A stretch of DNA of 64,000 bases. Origin: an uncultured Sphingomonas sp. (GTDB lineage Bacteria; Pseudomonadota; Alphaproteobacteria; Sphingomonadales; Sphingomonadaceae). How positions within the stretch are numbered: position 1 is the stretch's first letter; the number at the start of each line of letters is the position of its first letter. A program made the translations under genes and the position numbers. The stretch lies in the NCBI GenBank assembly GCA_913777325.1, contig CAJYSA010000072.1:1-64000 (forward strand), given 5' to 3'. The notes beneath the pieces are model-generated. The model searched no databases. It was given only the letters and a program-made list of their open reading frames with translations, and was not told where the DNA came from. Below are positions 42,982 to 52,466 of the stretch, in pieces.

Positions 42982-45950
42982 CAGCTAGCGGCCTTGCCCG
43001 CCTTCTTGGTCGTCTCGGCATCGCGCGTCCGGCGGATTTCTTCGCGGACGTTGTGGCCGAGCGCGTCGGCGATCAGCGCGCCCTGCTCGGCCTGGTGACG
43101 CTTCATCAGGCCGGTGGCCGGCGAGGCCGCCGCGTTGCGGCCCGCATAGCGGGCGCGTGCCACGCGCGCCTTGGCCATGCCCAGCGCTTCCTCGATGAAC
43201 GGCTCGACGAAGAACCAATAGCCGTTGTTCTTCGGCTCTTCCTGCGCCCAGATGACCTCCTCCAGGTTGGTCATCCGCTCGATGCGCTTCGCCAGCGCCT
43301 CGGTCGGGAAGGGGTAGAGCTGTTCGACGCGAACGATCTGGGTATTCCGGTCGCCCGCCGCGTCGCGCGCTTCCATCAGGTCGTAGGAAACCTTGCCGGT
43401 GCACAGCACCAAGCGCTTCGTCTCGATATCCGCCGGCGCTGAGGGGTCGGACAGGATGCGGCGGAAATGCGACTCGCCCAGGAAGTCCGCCGCGCTGCTG
43501 ACCGCCAGCTTGTGACGCAGCAGCGACTTCGGCGTGAACACCACCAGCGGCTTGCGGAAGTTGCGGTGCATCTGCCGGCGCAGCAGATGGTAATAATTTG
43601 CGGGGGTCGTGCAATTCGCGACCTGCATGTTGTCGCCCGCGCAGAGCTGCAGGAAGCGCTCCGGACGCGCCGAGCTATGCTCCGGCCCCTGGCCCTCGTA
43701 ACCGTGCGGCAACAGCATCACCAGGCCGTTGGCGCGCAGCCACTTGGCCTCGCCCGAGGCGATGAACTGATCGATCATGATCTGCGCGCCGTTGACGAAG
43801 TCGCCGAACTGCGCCTCCCACATCACCAGCGTCTTGGGGTCGGCCAGCGCATAGCCATATTCGAAGCCGAGCACGCCATATTCGGACAGCGGGCTGTCGA
43901 GCACCTCGAAACTGCCATGAGGAACCGTCCACAGCGGCACGAACTTGTGTTCGTCATTCTGGTCGACCCATACCGCGTGCCGCTGCGAGAAGGTGCCGCG
44001 ACCCGAATCCTGACCCGACAGGCGGACCCCGTAGCCCTCGTGCAAGAGCGAGCCGAACGCCAACGCCTCGCCCGTCGCCCAGTCGAAATTCTCGCCGGTC
44101 GCAAACATCTGTCGCTTGGCGTCGAGCACGCGCGCCAGCGTCTTGTGGATCGCGATGGTGTCCGGGACGGTGGTCAGCGTGCGGCCGATCGAATCGAACA
44201 GCTTCTGCTCGATCCCGGTCTCGACGCTGCGCCGCGCGCTTTCCGCATCGGCGGGGGCGTGCAGCCCCGACCAGCGGCCCGCGAACCAGTCGGCCTTGTT
44301 CGGCTTGTAGGCGGCACCCGCCTCGAACTCGCCCTCCAGCAGCGTGATGTACTGCTTGACGTTGTCGTCCACCCAGGCCTTGTCGATCACGCCCTCGGCG
44401 ATCAGGCGCTTGCTGTAGATGTCGCTGACCGGCGGATGCTCGCGGATCGCCTTGTACATCAGCGGCTGGGTGAAGCCCGGCTCGTCGCCTTCATTGTGGC
44501 CGAAGCGGCGATAGCACCACATATCGACCACGACGTCGCGGTGGAACTTCTGACGATATTCGATCGCGATCTTGGTCGCGAAGGTCACCGCCTCGGGGTC
44601 GTCGCCGTTGACGTGGAAGATCGGCGCCTGGACGCCCTTGGCGACGTCCGAGGGATAGGGCGACGAGCGCGCGAACTGCGGGCTGGTCGTGAAGCCGATC
44701 TGGTTGTTGATGACGAAATGGACGCAGCCGCCGGTGTTGTAGCCGCGGATGCCCGAGAAGCCGAGGCACTCCCACACGATGCCCTGGCCCGCGAACGCCG
44801 CGTCGCCGTGGATCAACACCGGCAGCGAATGCGAGTGCGTCTCCAGATCCTTGGCGATCGTCTGGATCGCGCGCGTCTTGCCCAGCACGACCGGATCCGC
44901 CGCCTCGAGGTGCGACGGGTTGGCGACGAGCGACATGTGGACCTTATGGCCGTCGAACTCGCGGTCGGTGGAGGTGCCGAGGTGATACTTCACGTCGCCC
45001 GACCCGCCGATGTCGTCGGGGTTGGCCGATCCGCCCGCGAACTCATGGAAGATCACGCGCGTCGGCTTGCCCATGACATTGGCGAGCACGTTCAGCCGGC
45101 CACGGTGCGCCATGCCGAATACGATCTCGTTGACGCCCGCCGCGCCGCCGTACTTGATGACGCTTTCCAGCGCGGGGATCATGCTTTCGCCGCCGTCAAG
45201 GCCGAAGCGCTTCGTGCCGACGTACTTGCGGCCGAGGAACTTTTCCCACTGCTCGGCCTCGATCACCTTGTTCAGGATCGCCTTCTTGCCCTGCGCGGTG
45301 AACTCGACCTGCTTGTCCTTGCCTTCCATGCGCTCCTGCAGGAACTTGCGCTCCTCGACATCGGCGATGTGCATGTATTCGAGCCCGACGTTACCGCAAT
45401 AATTGGCGCGCAGCGTATCCACGAGCTCGCGGATCGTCGCCCACTGCATTCCCAGCGAGCCGCCGAGATAGACGGGGCGGTCGATGTCGGCGTTGGAGAA
45501 GCCGTGATATTCCGTGGTCAGGTCGGCGGGCAGCTCACGCAGCCCCGACAGGCCGAGCGGATCGAGGTTGGCGGCCAGATGGCCACGCACGCGATAGGTG
45601 CGGATCAGCAGCTGCGCGCGGATCGAGTCCGCCGCCGCCTTGACGATCGCGTCCTGCGATGGGGCAGGGGCCGCAGCGGCCGGTGCGGGCTTGCCGCCCT
45701 TCACGGGCTTGGGCGCGGGTTCCATCTGCGTCGGGTCGAGCCCGGCGGTCAGATCGTCGGTGGTGCTCAGCGGCCAGCGCTTGTTGGTCCACGACGGCGC
45801 GCCCATCGAGTTCTCCAGCCCTTCGAAGAAGGATCGCCAGCCGGTGTCGACCGAGTCGGGCGATTCCTTGAAGCGCGCATAGAGCGCGTCGATGAACTGG
45901 GGGCTGACGCCTCCGGCGATGTCGCTGAAATCCTGGCCTTCGTAGCCCAT
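42981..45950 (-). CDS. odhA: 2-oxoglutarate dehydrogenase E1
   Basis: A 989-residue thiamine-diphosphate enzyme. The N terminus GYEGQDFSDIAGGVSPQFIDALYARF is typical, with a central E1 domain (GMAHRGRLNVLANV; HGDAAFAGQGIVWECL) and the ThDP motif region GDDPEAVTFATKIA. The C-terminal domain has LPHGYEGQGPEHSSARPERFLQLCA. It decarboxylates 2-oxoglutarate and hands the succinyl group to OdhB. A downstream repeat-rich spacer separates it from sucD. Confidence 0.97.
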   Translation of the reverse strand: MGYEGQDFSDIAGGVSPQFIDALYARFKESPDSVDTGWRSFFEGLENSMGAPSWTNKRWPLSTTDDLTAGLDPTQMEPAPKPVKGGKPAPAAAAPAPSQDAIVKAAADSIRAQLLIRTYRVRGHLAANLDPLGLSGLRELPADLTTEYHGFSNADIDRPVYLGGSLGMQWATIRELVDTLRANYCGNVGLEYMHIADVEERKFLQERMEGKDKQVEFTAQGKKAILNKVIEAEQWEKFLGRKYVGTKRFGLDGGESMIPALESVIKYGGAAGVNEIVFGMAHRGRLNVLANVMGKPTRVIFHEFAGGSANPDDIGGSGDVKYHLGTSTDREFDGHKVHMSLVANPSHLEAADPVVLGKTRAIQTIAKDLETHSHSLPVLIHGDAAFAGQGIVWECLGFSGIRGYNTGGCVHFVINNQIGFTTSPQFARSSPYPSDVAKGVQAPIFHVNGDDPEAVTFATKIAIEYRQKFHRDVVVDMWCYRRFGHNEGDEPGFTQPLMYKAIREHPPVSDIYSKRLIAEGVIDKAWVDDNVKQYITLLEGEFEAGAAYKPNKADWFAGRWSGLHAPADAESARRSVETGIEQKLFDSIGRTLTTVPDTIAIHKTLARVLDAKRQMFATGENFDWATGEALAFGSLLHEGYGVRLSGQDSGRGTFSQRHAVWVDQNDEHKFVPLWTVPHGSFEVLDSPLSEYGVLGFEYGYALADPKTLVMWEAQFGDFVNGAQIMIDQFIASGEAKWLRANGLVMLLPHGYEGQGPEHSSARPERFLQLCAGDNMQVANCTTPANYYHLLRRQMHRNFRKPLVVFTPKSLLRHKLAVSSAADFLGESHFRRILSDPSAPADIETKRLVLCTGKVSYDLMEARDAAGDRNTQIVRVEQLYPFPTEALAKRIERMTNLEEVIWAQEEPKNNGYWFFVEPFIEEALGMAKARVARARYAGRNAAASPATGLMKRHQAEQGALIADALGHNVREEIRRTRDAETTKKAGKAAS

Positions 45951-45983
45951 GTCACGCTTCCCCGGCCGCCCGTCCTGATATCG

Positions 45984-46060
45984 TCATCCCGGCGCGTGCC
46001 GGGATCCAGAGCCGCGAGCGGCCCGCCTGCCGCCCTGGATCCCGGCATCCGCCGGGATGA
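45984..46060. repeat. Dispersed palindromic repeat, sucD-odhA spacer
   Basis: A nested inverted repeat: TCATCCCGGC (45984-45993) with GCCGGGATGA (46051-46060), and GCCGGGATCCAG (45998-46009) with CTGGATCCCGGC (46035-46046). All arms match perfectly, so the spacer folds into a strong structure. It belongs to the same CCCGGC/GCCGGG...CCAG family as the repeats flanking the GIY-YIG gene. It could attenuate or stabilise the sucD-odhA transcript. Confidence 0.85.
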
Positions 46061-46068
46061 CCGTCACT

Positions 46069-46959
46069 TCACTTGTTCAGCACGCTCAGCAGGGTCGAGC
46101 CGAGCTCCGAGGGGCTGGCCGCCACCTTGATGCCCGCCTCTTCCATCGCCGCGATCTTGTCCTCGGCGCCGCCCTGGCCGCCCGAGACGATCGCGCCGGC
46201 GTGGCCCATGCGGCGCCCCGGCGGCGCGGTGCGGCCCGCGATGAAACCGGCCATCGGCTTCGAGCGGCCACGCTTGGCCTCGTCCTTCAGGAACTGTGCG
46301 GCTTCCTCTTCGGCCGAGCCGCCGATCTCACCGATCATGATGATCGACTGGGTCGCCTCGTCGGCGAGGAACAGTTCAAGCACGTCGATGAAGTTCGTGC
46401 CGTTCACCGGATCGCCGCCAATGCCGACCGCGGTGGTCTGGCCCAGGCCGGCGTTCGAGGTCTGGAACACCGCCTCATAGGTCAGCGTGCCCGAACGCGA
46501 CACGACGCCGACCGAGCCCTTCTTGAAGATGTTGCCCGGCATGATGCCGATCTTGCACTCGCCCGGCGTCAGGACGCCCGGGCAGTTCGGGCCGATCAGC
46601 CGCGACTTGCTGCCCGACAGCGCGCGCTTCACGCGCACCATGTCGAGGACCGGAATGCCCTCGGTGATCGCGACGATCAGCGGCACCTCGGCGTCGATCG
46701 CCTCCAGGATCGAATCGGCCGCGAAGGGCGGCGGCACGTAGATGACGCTGGCGTTCGCGCCGGTCGCGGCGACCGCCTCGTGCACGGTGTTGAAGTTGGG
46801 GAGCCCCAACTCCTCGTGCATCGTGCCGCCCTTGCCCGGCGTGACGCCGCCGACCATCTGCGTGCCGTAGTCCAGCGCCGCCTTGGTGTGGAAGGTGCCG
46901 GTCTTGCCGGTCATCCCTTGCGTGATGACCTTGGTGTTCTTGTCGACGAGGATGCTCAT
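46069..46959 (-). CDS. sucD: Succinyl-CoA synthetase alpha subunit
   Basis: A 296-residue alpha subunit with CoA-binding [35 protein letters not shown] and [13 protein letters not shown]. The phosphohistidine is in [12 protein letters not shown]. It makes the ATP- or GTP-yielding step between odhAB and sdh with SucC, but sucC is not adjacent as in many relatives. The start is ATG 46959. Confidence 0.96.
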   Translation of the reverse strand: MSILVDKNTKVITQGMTGKTGTFHTKAALDYGTQMVGGVTPGKGGTMHEELGLPNFNTVHEAVAATGANASVIYVPPPFAADSILEAIDAEVPLIVAITEGIPVLDMVRVKRALSGSKSRLIGPNCPGVLTPGECKIGIMPGNIFKKGSVGVVSRSGTLTYEAVFQTSNAGLGQTTAVGIGGDPVNGTNFIDVLELFLADEATQSIIMIGEIGGSAEEEAAQFLKDEAKRGRSKPMAGFIAGRTAPPGRRMGHAGAIVSGGQGGAEDKIAAMEEAGIKVAASPSELGSTLLSVLNK

Positions 46960-46982
46960 CGGGTGCCTGTACCTTCTAGCCG

Positions 46983-47008
46983 TCACCCCGGCGCAGGCCG
47001 GGGTCCAG
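46983..47008. repeat. Right-hand repeat of the GIY-YIG unit
   Basis: This copy contains ACCCCGGCGCAGGCCGGGGT followed by CCAG at 46985-47008. It is the exact reverse complement of 47331-47354 on the other side of the GIY-YIG gene. It is itself an imperfect palindrome (CCCCGGC/GCCGGGG). Confidence 0.9.
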
Positions 47009-47011
47009 TTG

Positions 47012-47302
47012 CTACGCCAGCGTCGGGAAGAGGTCGTGCCAGTCGGGGTTCGTTGCCTCGATCTGGCGCAGCTTCCAGCTCCGCCGCCACTCCTTCATCT
47101 GCTTCTCGCGCCGGATCGCATCGTCGATACGATCATGCACCTCGAACCAGACCAACGTCTTGCACCCGTATCGGCGGGTAAAGCCTTCCGCGACGCCCTC
47201 GCGATGCTCACACACCCGCTTCAACAGGTTGCTGGTTACGCCAAGGTAGAGCGTCCCGTTCCGGCCGCTCGCCATGATGTAGACGTAACCGCGCTTCTCC
47301 AT
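47012..47302 (-). CDS. GIY-YIG nuclease-family protein
   Basis: A 96-residue single-domain GIY-YIG protein: GYVYIMAS and [21 protein letters not shown] supply the two Tyr-containing strands and the catalytic Arg; [14 protein letters not shown] ([14 protein letters not shown]) and a C-terminal NPDWHDLFP follow. It matches the short COG2827-type proteins. It lies between exact 24-base inverted repeats, 3 and 28 bases beyond its ends, inside the mdh-sucD gap, which is consistent with a repeat-associated unit. Confidence 0.92.
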   Translation of the reverse strand: MEKRGYVYIMASGRNGTLYLGVTSNLLKRVCEHREGVAEGFTRRYGCKTLVWFEVHDRIDDAIRREKQMKEWRRSWKLRQIEATNPDWHDLFPTLA

Positions 47303-47330
47303 CTGTCCGTCACCCTGACTGCGGTCGGGA

Positions 47331-47354
47331 CTGGACCCCGGCCTGCGCCGGGGT
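47331..47354. repeat. Left-hand repeat of the GIY-YIG unit
   Basis: CTGG followed by ACCCCGGCCTGCGCCGGGGT at 47331-47354 is the exact inverted copy of 46985-47008. It lies 14 bases after the mdh stop on the - strand, in the mdh-GIY-YIG spacer. Confidence 0.9.
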
Positions 47355-47368
47355 AACGGAGCAGAGCC

Positions 47369-48451
<1,083 letters not shown>

Positions 48452-49546
48452 TTAGACGCTTCCATGCCCCTGCGACAGATAATCTTCCGAGCGCATTTCC
48501 TCGAGTCTGCTGACGGTTCGCTGGAATTCGAACGCGCCGTCGCCGCGCGGGTAAAGCTGGTCCGGCTCGGCATCGGCGGACGCCAGCAGCTTCACCTTGT
48601 GCTCGTACAGCGCGTCGATCAGCTGCACGAACCGCGCCGCCTCGTTGCGGTTGTCGGGGCCGAGCACTGGAATGCCGACGAGGATGACCGTGTGGTAACG
48701 TCGTGCGATAGCGAGATAGTCTGCGGTGCCGCGTGCTTCGCCGCACAGCTTCTTGAAGGCGAAGACCGCGACGCCCTTCAAGGTCTTGGGCACGCGGAGC
48801 GCGCGGCCCTGCACGACCAGCTCCTCGGAGGGCACGTGCTGCCGGTCCTCGGGGGGATAGTCGGTGAGGCGGAAGAAGGCGGCGGAGAGGTCGGCGGTCG
48901 CCTGTTCGCCGTTGGGGACGCACCAGGTCTTCTGCGAGCCCAGGCGGTCGCGGCGATAATCGACCGGGCCGTTGAGCGCGACGACGTCGAGCCGCTCCTC
49001 GACAAGGGCGATAAAGCCCAGGAAATGCTCGCGATTCAGGCCGTTCTTGTAGAGGTCGGCGGGCGCGCGATTGCTGGTCGTCACCACCGTCACCCCGGCT
49101 TCGATCAGCGCGGTGAACAGCCGCGACAGGATCATCGCGTCGGGCGAGTTGGTGACCATCATTTCGTCGAAGGCGAGCAGCCGCGCCTCCTCGGCCAGCG
49201 CCGCCGCCACGGGCAGGATCGGATCGCCTTCCTCCTTGCGGCGCTCGGCGGCGATGCGGGCGTGGACCTCCAGCATGAACTCGCCGAAGTGGACGCGGCG
49301 CTTCCTCGCGATCGCGACGTGCTGGAAGAAAAGGTCCATTAACATCGACTTGCCGCGCCCGACCCCGCCCCACATGTAGATGCCGCGCGCCGGGATCACG
49401 CGGCGACGCAACAGCCCGGTGGTGCGCGGCTTCTCCAGTTCGGCTGCCAGCGCGTCGAGCCGGGCCGCGCCCGCCGCCTGTTCGGGATCGGGGCGCAGCT
49501 CGTTCGCGTCGATCAGCGTCTGATAGGCGGCGAGCACCTTGCCCAT
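48452..49546 (-). CDS. zapE: Cell-division protein ZapE (AFG1-family ATPase)
   Basis: A 364-residue AAA+ ATPase. Walker A is GGVGRGKSMLMDLFF, Walker B is LLAFDEMMVTN, and the family mark is FVQLIDALYEHKVKLLASADAEPDQLY. The family is ZapE in bacteria (divisome) and AFG1/LACE1 in mitochondria. Its position directly upstream of mdh is common in alphaproteobacteria. The start is ATG 49546; an upstream extension to 49594 is unsupported. Confidence 0.94.
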   Translation of the reverse strand: MGKVLAAYQTLIDANELRPDPEQAAGAARLDALAAELEKPRTTGLLRRRVIPARGIYMWGGVGRGKSMLMDLFFQHVAIARKRRVHFGEFMLEVHARIAAERRKEEGDPILPVAAALAEEARLLAFDEMMVTNSPDAMILSRLFTALIEAGVTVVTTSNRAPADLYKNGLNREHFLGFIALVEERLDVVALNGPVDYRRDRLGSQKTWCVPNGEQATADLSAAFFRLTDYPPEDRQHVPSEELVVQGRALRVPKTLKGVAVFAFKKLCGEARGTADYLAIARRYHTVILVGIPVLGPDNRNEAARFVQLIDALYEHKVKLLASADAEPDQLYPRGDGAFEFQRTVSRLEEMRSEDYLSQGHGSV

Positions 49547-49791
49547 GTCGTTCCTTCCCCGGCGACGCCGACGCGCGCCGATGCTGCTATGCACAATAGC
49601 GGTCCGCTTTGCGGGACCGGGCGCGCCGGATCAAGTCGGGCGGCGGTGACGTCCGGTGCCGCTGATGGGGCGCCGGGTGCCGCGCGCACCTCCAAAATAA
49701 CCGGCATGGTGCGGGAAATTGGGCCCGATTGACGCGATCGGTGGCATCCGGGGACAGCGATGACCGCGTTTTTTCGCGAACCCGGCAACAC

Positions 49792-49824
49792 AAAAAAATC
49801 CAGCGCCCGCGTGGGGCACTGGAT
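49792..49824 (-). terminator. sdhB intrinsic terminator built from a dispersed repeat
   Basis: On the - strand, ATCCAGTGCCC pairs with GGGCGCTGGAT across a 5-base loop (one G-T pair), and seven Ts follow (A-run 49792-49798 on +). It starts 38 bases after the sdhB stop. The upstream arm is the end of the repeat family carrying TGGATTGCTTCGCT (49820-49833), so the repeat supplies half of the stem. Confidence 0.88.
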
Positions 49825-49847
49825 TGCTTCGCTTCGCTCGCAATGAC
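49819..49847. repeat. Dispersed repeat copy (GCAATCCAG family)
   Basis: CTGGATTGCTTCGC, then TTCGCTCGCAATGAC. It is close to the two copies at 59633-59709, which have CTCCGCTCGC in place of TTCGCTCGC (one change). Confidence 0.85.
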
Positions 49848-49861
49848 GAACGTGGCTGGCG

Positions 49862-50644
49862 TCAGACCAGCCGTTCGACTTCCATCTTCTTGATCTCCGC
49901 GATCGCCTTGGCGGGCGACAGCCCCTTGGGGCAGGTGTTCGCGCAGTTCATGATCGTGTGGCAGCGATAGAGGCGGAACGGATCCTCCAGCGCGTCGAGC
50001 CGCTCGCCGGTCATTTCATCGCGGCTGTCGGCCAGCCAGCGATACGCCTGGAGCAGGATCGCCGGGCCGAGGAACTTGTCGCTGTTCCACCAATAGCTGG
50101 GGCACGACGTCGAGCAGCAGGCGCACAGGATGCACTCATACAGACCGTCGAGCTTCGCGCGCTCTTCGGGCGACTGAAGCCGCTCCTTGCCGGCGGGCGG
50201 CGGGGTGACCGTCTGCAGCCACGGCGTGATCGAGGCATATTGCGCGTAGAAATGCGTGAAGTCCGGCACCAGATCCTTGATGACGTCCATCGCGGGCAGC
50301 GGCGTGATCTTGATCTCGCCCTTCACGTCCTCGATCGCGGTGGTGCAGGCGAGGCCATTGCGCCCGTCGATGTTCATCGAGCACGAGCCGCAGATCCCCT
50401 CGCGGCACGAACGGCGGAACGTGAGCGACGAATCCTGCTCCGACTTGATCTTGATGAGCGCGTCGAGGACCATCGGGCCGCATTCGTCGAGATTGACCTC
50501 GAACGTATCGTAGCGCGGGTTCTCGCCCGAATCGGGATCGTAGCGGTAGACCTTGAAGTTGCGCATCGTGCCGCCGGGTTGCGGCGAGGGATGCTTCTGC
50601 CCGCCCTTGATCTTGCTGTTCTTCGGGAGCGTGAACTCGGCCAT
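49862..50644 (-). CDS. sdhB: Succinate dehydrogenase iron-sulfur subunit
   Basis: A 260-residue subunit with three iron-sulfur sites. The [2Fe-2S] ligands are in CREGICGSC, with a further Cys in NGLACTT; the [4Fe-4S] ligands are in [11 protein letters not shown]; the [3Fe-4S] ligands are in [15 protein letters not shown]. The start is ATG 50644 ([14 protein letters not shown]). sdhA, sdhC and sdhD are not adjacent: the upstream neighbour on the same strand is a VOC protein. The terminator follows the gene, so sdhB is transcribed alone or from a promoter in the 146-base gap upstream. Confidence 0.96.
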   Translation of the reverse strand: MAEFTLPKNSKIKGGQKHPSPQPGGTMRNFKVYRYDPDSGENPRYDTFEVNLDECGPMVLDALIKIKSEQDSSLTFRRSCREGICGSCSMNIDGRNGLACTTAIEDVKGEIKITPLPAMDVIKDLVPDFTHFYAQYASITPWLQTVTPPPAGKERLQSPEERAKLDGLYECILCACCSTSCPSYWWNSDKFLGPAILLQAYRWLADSRDEMTGERLDALEDPFRLYRCHTIMNCANTCPKGLSPAKAIAEIKKMEVERLV

Positions 50645-50790
50645 GCGCGCGTCTCGTCTTCGTGGTGGATCGTCGGCGCGCACCAACACGCACCGGCACC
50701 GTTCATGGGGCGGGTACACGATCGCGGGGCTTGCCGCAAACATGCCCGTTGCCGCCTACGTAGCTATTCTCCCTCGCGGCTCAAGGGGGA

Positions 50791-51570
50791 TCAGCCGCGA
50801 CGCGGCCCCACAAGGCCGATCCGCGCGCCATCGGGATCGGTGACGACCGCGGAGAAGGCGTCGCTGGGGATCGGATCCGGCCCCTGCGCCAGCGCGCCGC
50901 CGCCATCGATCGCCCGCGCGATCGCGGCGTCGATATCCTCGACCTCGGCATAGAACAGCCAGCCGGGGGCGCCGTCGGGCAGGACGGGCATCGTCGCACC
51001 GACGCAGGCGGGGCCGGCATCGACGAAGCGATATTCGCCGAGCGGCCCCATCGACAGCGAACGTTCCTGCCGCCAGCCGAACAATTGCGCGTAGAAGGCG
51101 AGCGCGGCGTCCTGATCGACGGTGGTCAGCTCGTTCCATACCATCTGCCCCGGCGCGGTGTCGGGCGGGGTGGTGAAGGCGCGGGACGGTTCGTCCATCG
51201 CGCCCCGCATCAGGTAGAACATGTGCCCGTCCGGATCGGCGAGCAGCGCCATCCGCCCGACGCCGGGCATGTCGGTGGCAGGCATCCGCACCGTGCCGCC
51301 CGCGTCCTGCGCGGTCGCGATCGTCGCATCGACGTCGTCGACCCCGACATAGAACAGCCAGCCCGGCGTCTGCGGCATTCCCGCCATGAGCGGCATCAGC
51401 CCCGCCAGCCCGACGCCATCGCGGGTGCTGACGATGCGATAGTCCAGCCCCGCACCGTCGCCGGAGGGCGCGACCTGCCAGCCGAAGACGGCTTCGTAGA
51501 ACGTCTGCGCGCGATCGGCGTCGAGGGCGTGATATTCGTACCAGATCGGCGTGCCGTGCGGGTTCCTCAT
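50791..51570 (-). CDS. Two-domain VOC (glyoxalase-fold) protein
   Basis: A 259-residue protein made of two VOC repeats. Repeat one has [24 protein letters not shown] and [25 protein letters not shown]; repeat two has [23 protein letters not shown] and [23 protein letters not shown]. It resembles the Cfp30B-type glyoxalase/dioxygenase superfamily; no substrate can be inferred. It overlaps the next VOC gene upstream by 4 bases. Confidence 0.88.
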   Translation of the reverse strand: MRNPHGTPIWYEYHALDADRAQTFYEAVFGWQVAPSGDGAGLDYRIVSTRDGVGLAGLMPLMAGMPQTPGWLFYVGVDDVDATIATAQDAGGTVRMPATDMPGVGRMALLADPDGHMFYLMRGAMDEPSRAFTTPPDTAPGQMVWNELTTVDQDAALAFYAQLFGWRQERSLSMGPLGEYRFVDAGPACVGATMPVLPDGAPGWLFYAEVEDIDAAIARAIDGGGALAQGPDPIPSDAFSAVVTDPDGARIGLVGPRRG

Positions 51571-51995
51571 GCGGCGTCTCCCGGCGTGGTGTCGGCGGGC
51601 GGGGCGGCGGTCCTGTCCATATGGACCGTCTCCCATGTATGGCCGTCGGGATCCTCGAACGCGCCGCCATACATGAACTGCTGGTCCCTGATCGCGCGGG
51701 TCTCACGCCCGCCCGCATCGCGCGCGGCGGCGTGGATCGCGTCGACCTGCGCGCGGTCGTCGAAGGACAGGCAGAACAATGCCGCGCTGGTGGCGTGGGT
51801 GTCCGCGATCGGCTTTTCGGTGAAGGTCGCGTAGAAGGAATGGTCGAGCAGCATGACGCTGATCGCGTCGGACCATTGCATCGCGCTGGCGACCCCGTTG
51901 GAGAAAGCGGCGTTCCTGGTGAAGCCGATCGCTTCGTAGAAGGCGGTGGCGCGCGCGACGTCGCGCACCGGCAGGTTGACGAAGATCATCCGCAT
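51567..51995 (-). CDS. Single-domain VOC protein
   Basis: A 142-residue glyoxalase-fold protein: [37 protein letters not shown] and [15 protein letters not shown]. It fits the group often annotated glyoxalase/bleomycin resistance or extradiol dioxygenase; the reaction is unknown. The start is ATG 51995. It overlaps the two-domain VOC gene (ATGA), so the two are a unit. Confidence 0.87.
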   Translation of the reverse strand: MRMIFVNLPVRDVARATAFYEAIGFTRNAAFSNGVASAMQWSDAISVMLLDHSFYATFTEKPIADTHATSAALFCLSFDDRAQVDAIHAAARDAGGRETRAIRDQQFMYGGAFEDPDGHTWETVHMDRTAAPPADTTPGDAA

Positions 51996-52466
51996 CGCGC
52001 TTCGTCCTCTCCGAGTCGCTTCGGGTGGCATCATGCCCGGGTGCGGGCGGGGGGCAAGCCGTGTCGTCGAAGGCGCTTGCGTCATCGCGTCGTTGTTCGG
52101 GCGCCACGTTTCCGCAAAATTGCCGGCTTAAGGGAGTGTGGCGCGGGTGGATGCCGGAACAAGCCCGGCATGACGGAGCGGGCGATGGCGGGCCTGTTGC
52201 CCCTTCGGCAGGGTCATCAACTCATGCGCGCTCGCGGTGGTGCGGATGGCGGAACACGCCTGGCGACCGGCGGAGGGGCGTCCCAAGCGTCGCGATGCTC
52301 CACCGTCCTTCTCCCCTGTCCTGGGGGAAGGCGAAACCGGCGAGGCGTGCGCGCGTTCACGCCCCATCCTCCAGCCACACCCGGCGTGAACGAGGCGTGC
52401 CGCGGGTTGACGCGGGCGCGCCGGCTTCGCACTGAGTTCGGCAACACCAGCAAGACGGCGTACCGC
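51996..52466. other. Intergenic region before cobS, with dispersed repeat
   Basis: A 471-base non-coding stretch between divergent VOC genes and cobS. It holds a repeat copy at 52149-52175 in which ATGCCGG (52151-52157) pairs with CCGGCAT (52165-52171). It also holds CTCCCC/GGGGGAAGG-type inverted segments around 52311-52330. No gene or clear promoter is recognised; TTGACG near 52407-52412 could be a -35. Confidence 0.65.
52149..52175. repeat. Dispersed palindromic repeat (GCCGGAACAAGCCCGGC type)
   Basis: GGATGCCGGAACAAGC followed by CCGGCATGACG folds as a 7-base-pair stem (ATGCCGG/CCGGCAT) with a 7-base loop. I recall similar sequences as scattered repeats in sphingomonad intergenic DNA. 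It is present once in this window. Confidence 0.7.

Larger units (their letters stand above)
49547..49861. other. Intergenic region between zapE and sdhB
   Basis: A 315-base non-coding stretch. It holds an imperfect GC hairpin near 49600-49619 and the sdhB terminator at 49792-49824. A dispersed repeat copy (49819-49847) ends near the sdhB stop. Short open frames on - across it have no family signs and I do not call them. Confidence 0.7.

Noticed and set aside
49513..49843. Three short open frames on - between zapE and sdhB
   Set aside because: They are Arg/Pro-rich, overlap each other and the terminator, and lack any family sign or RBS.
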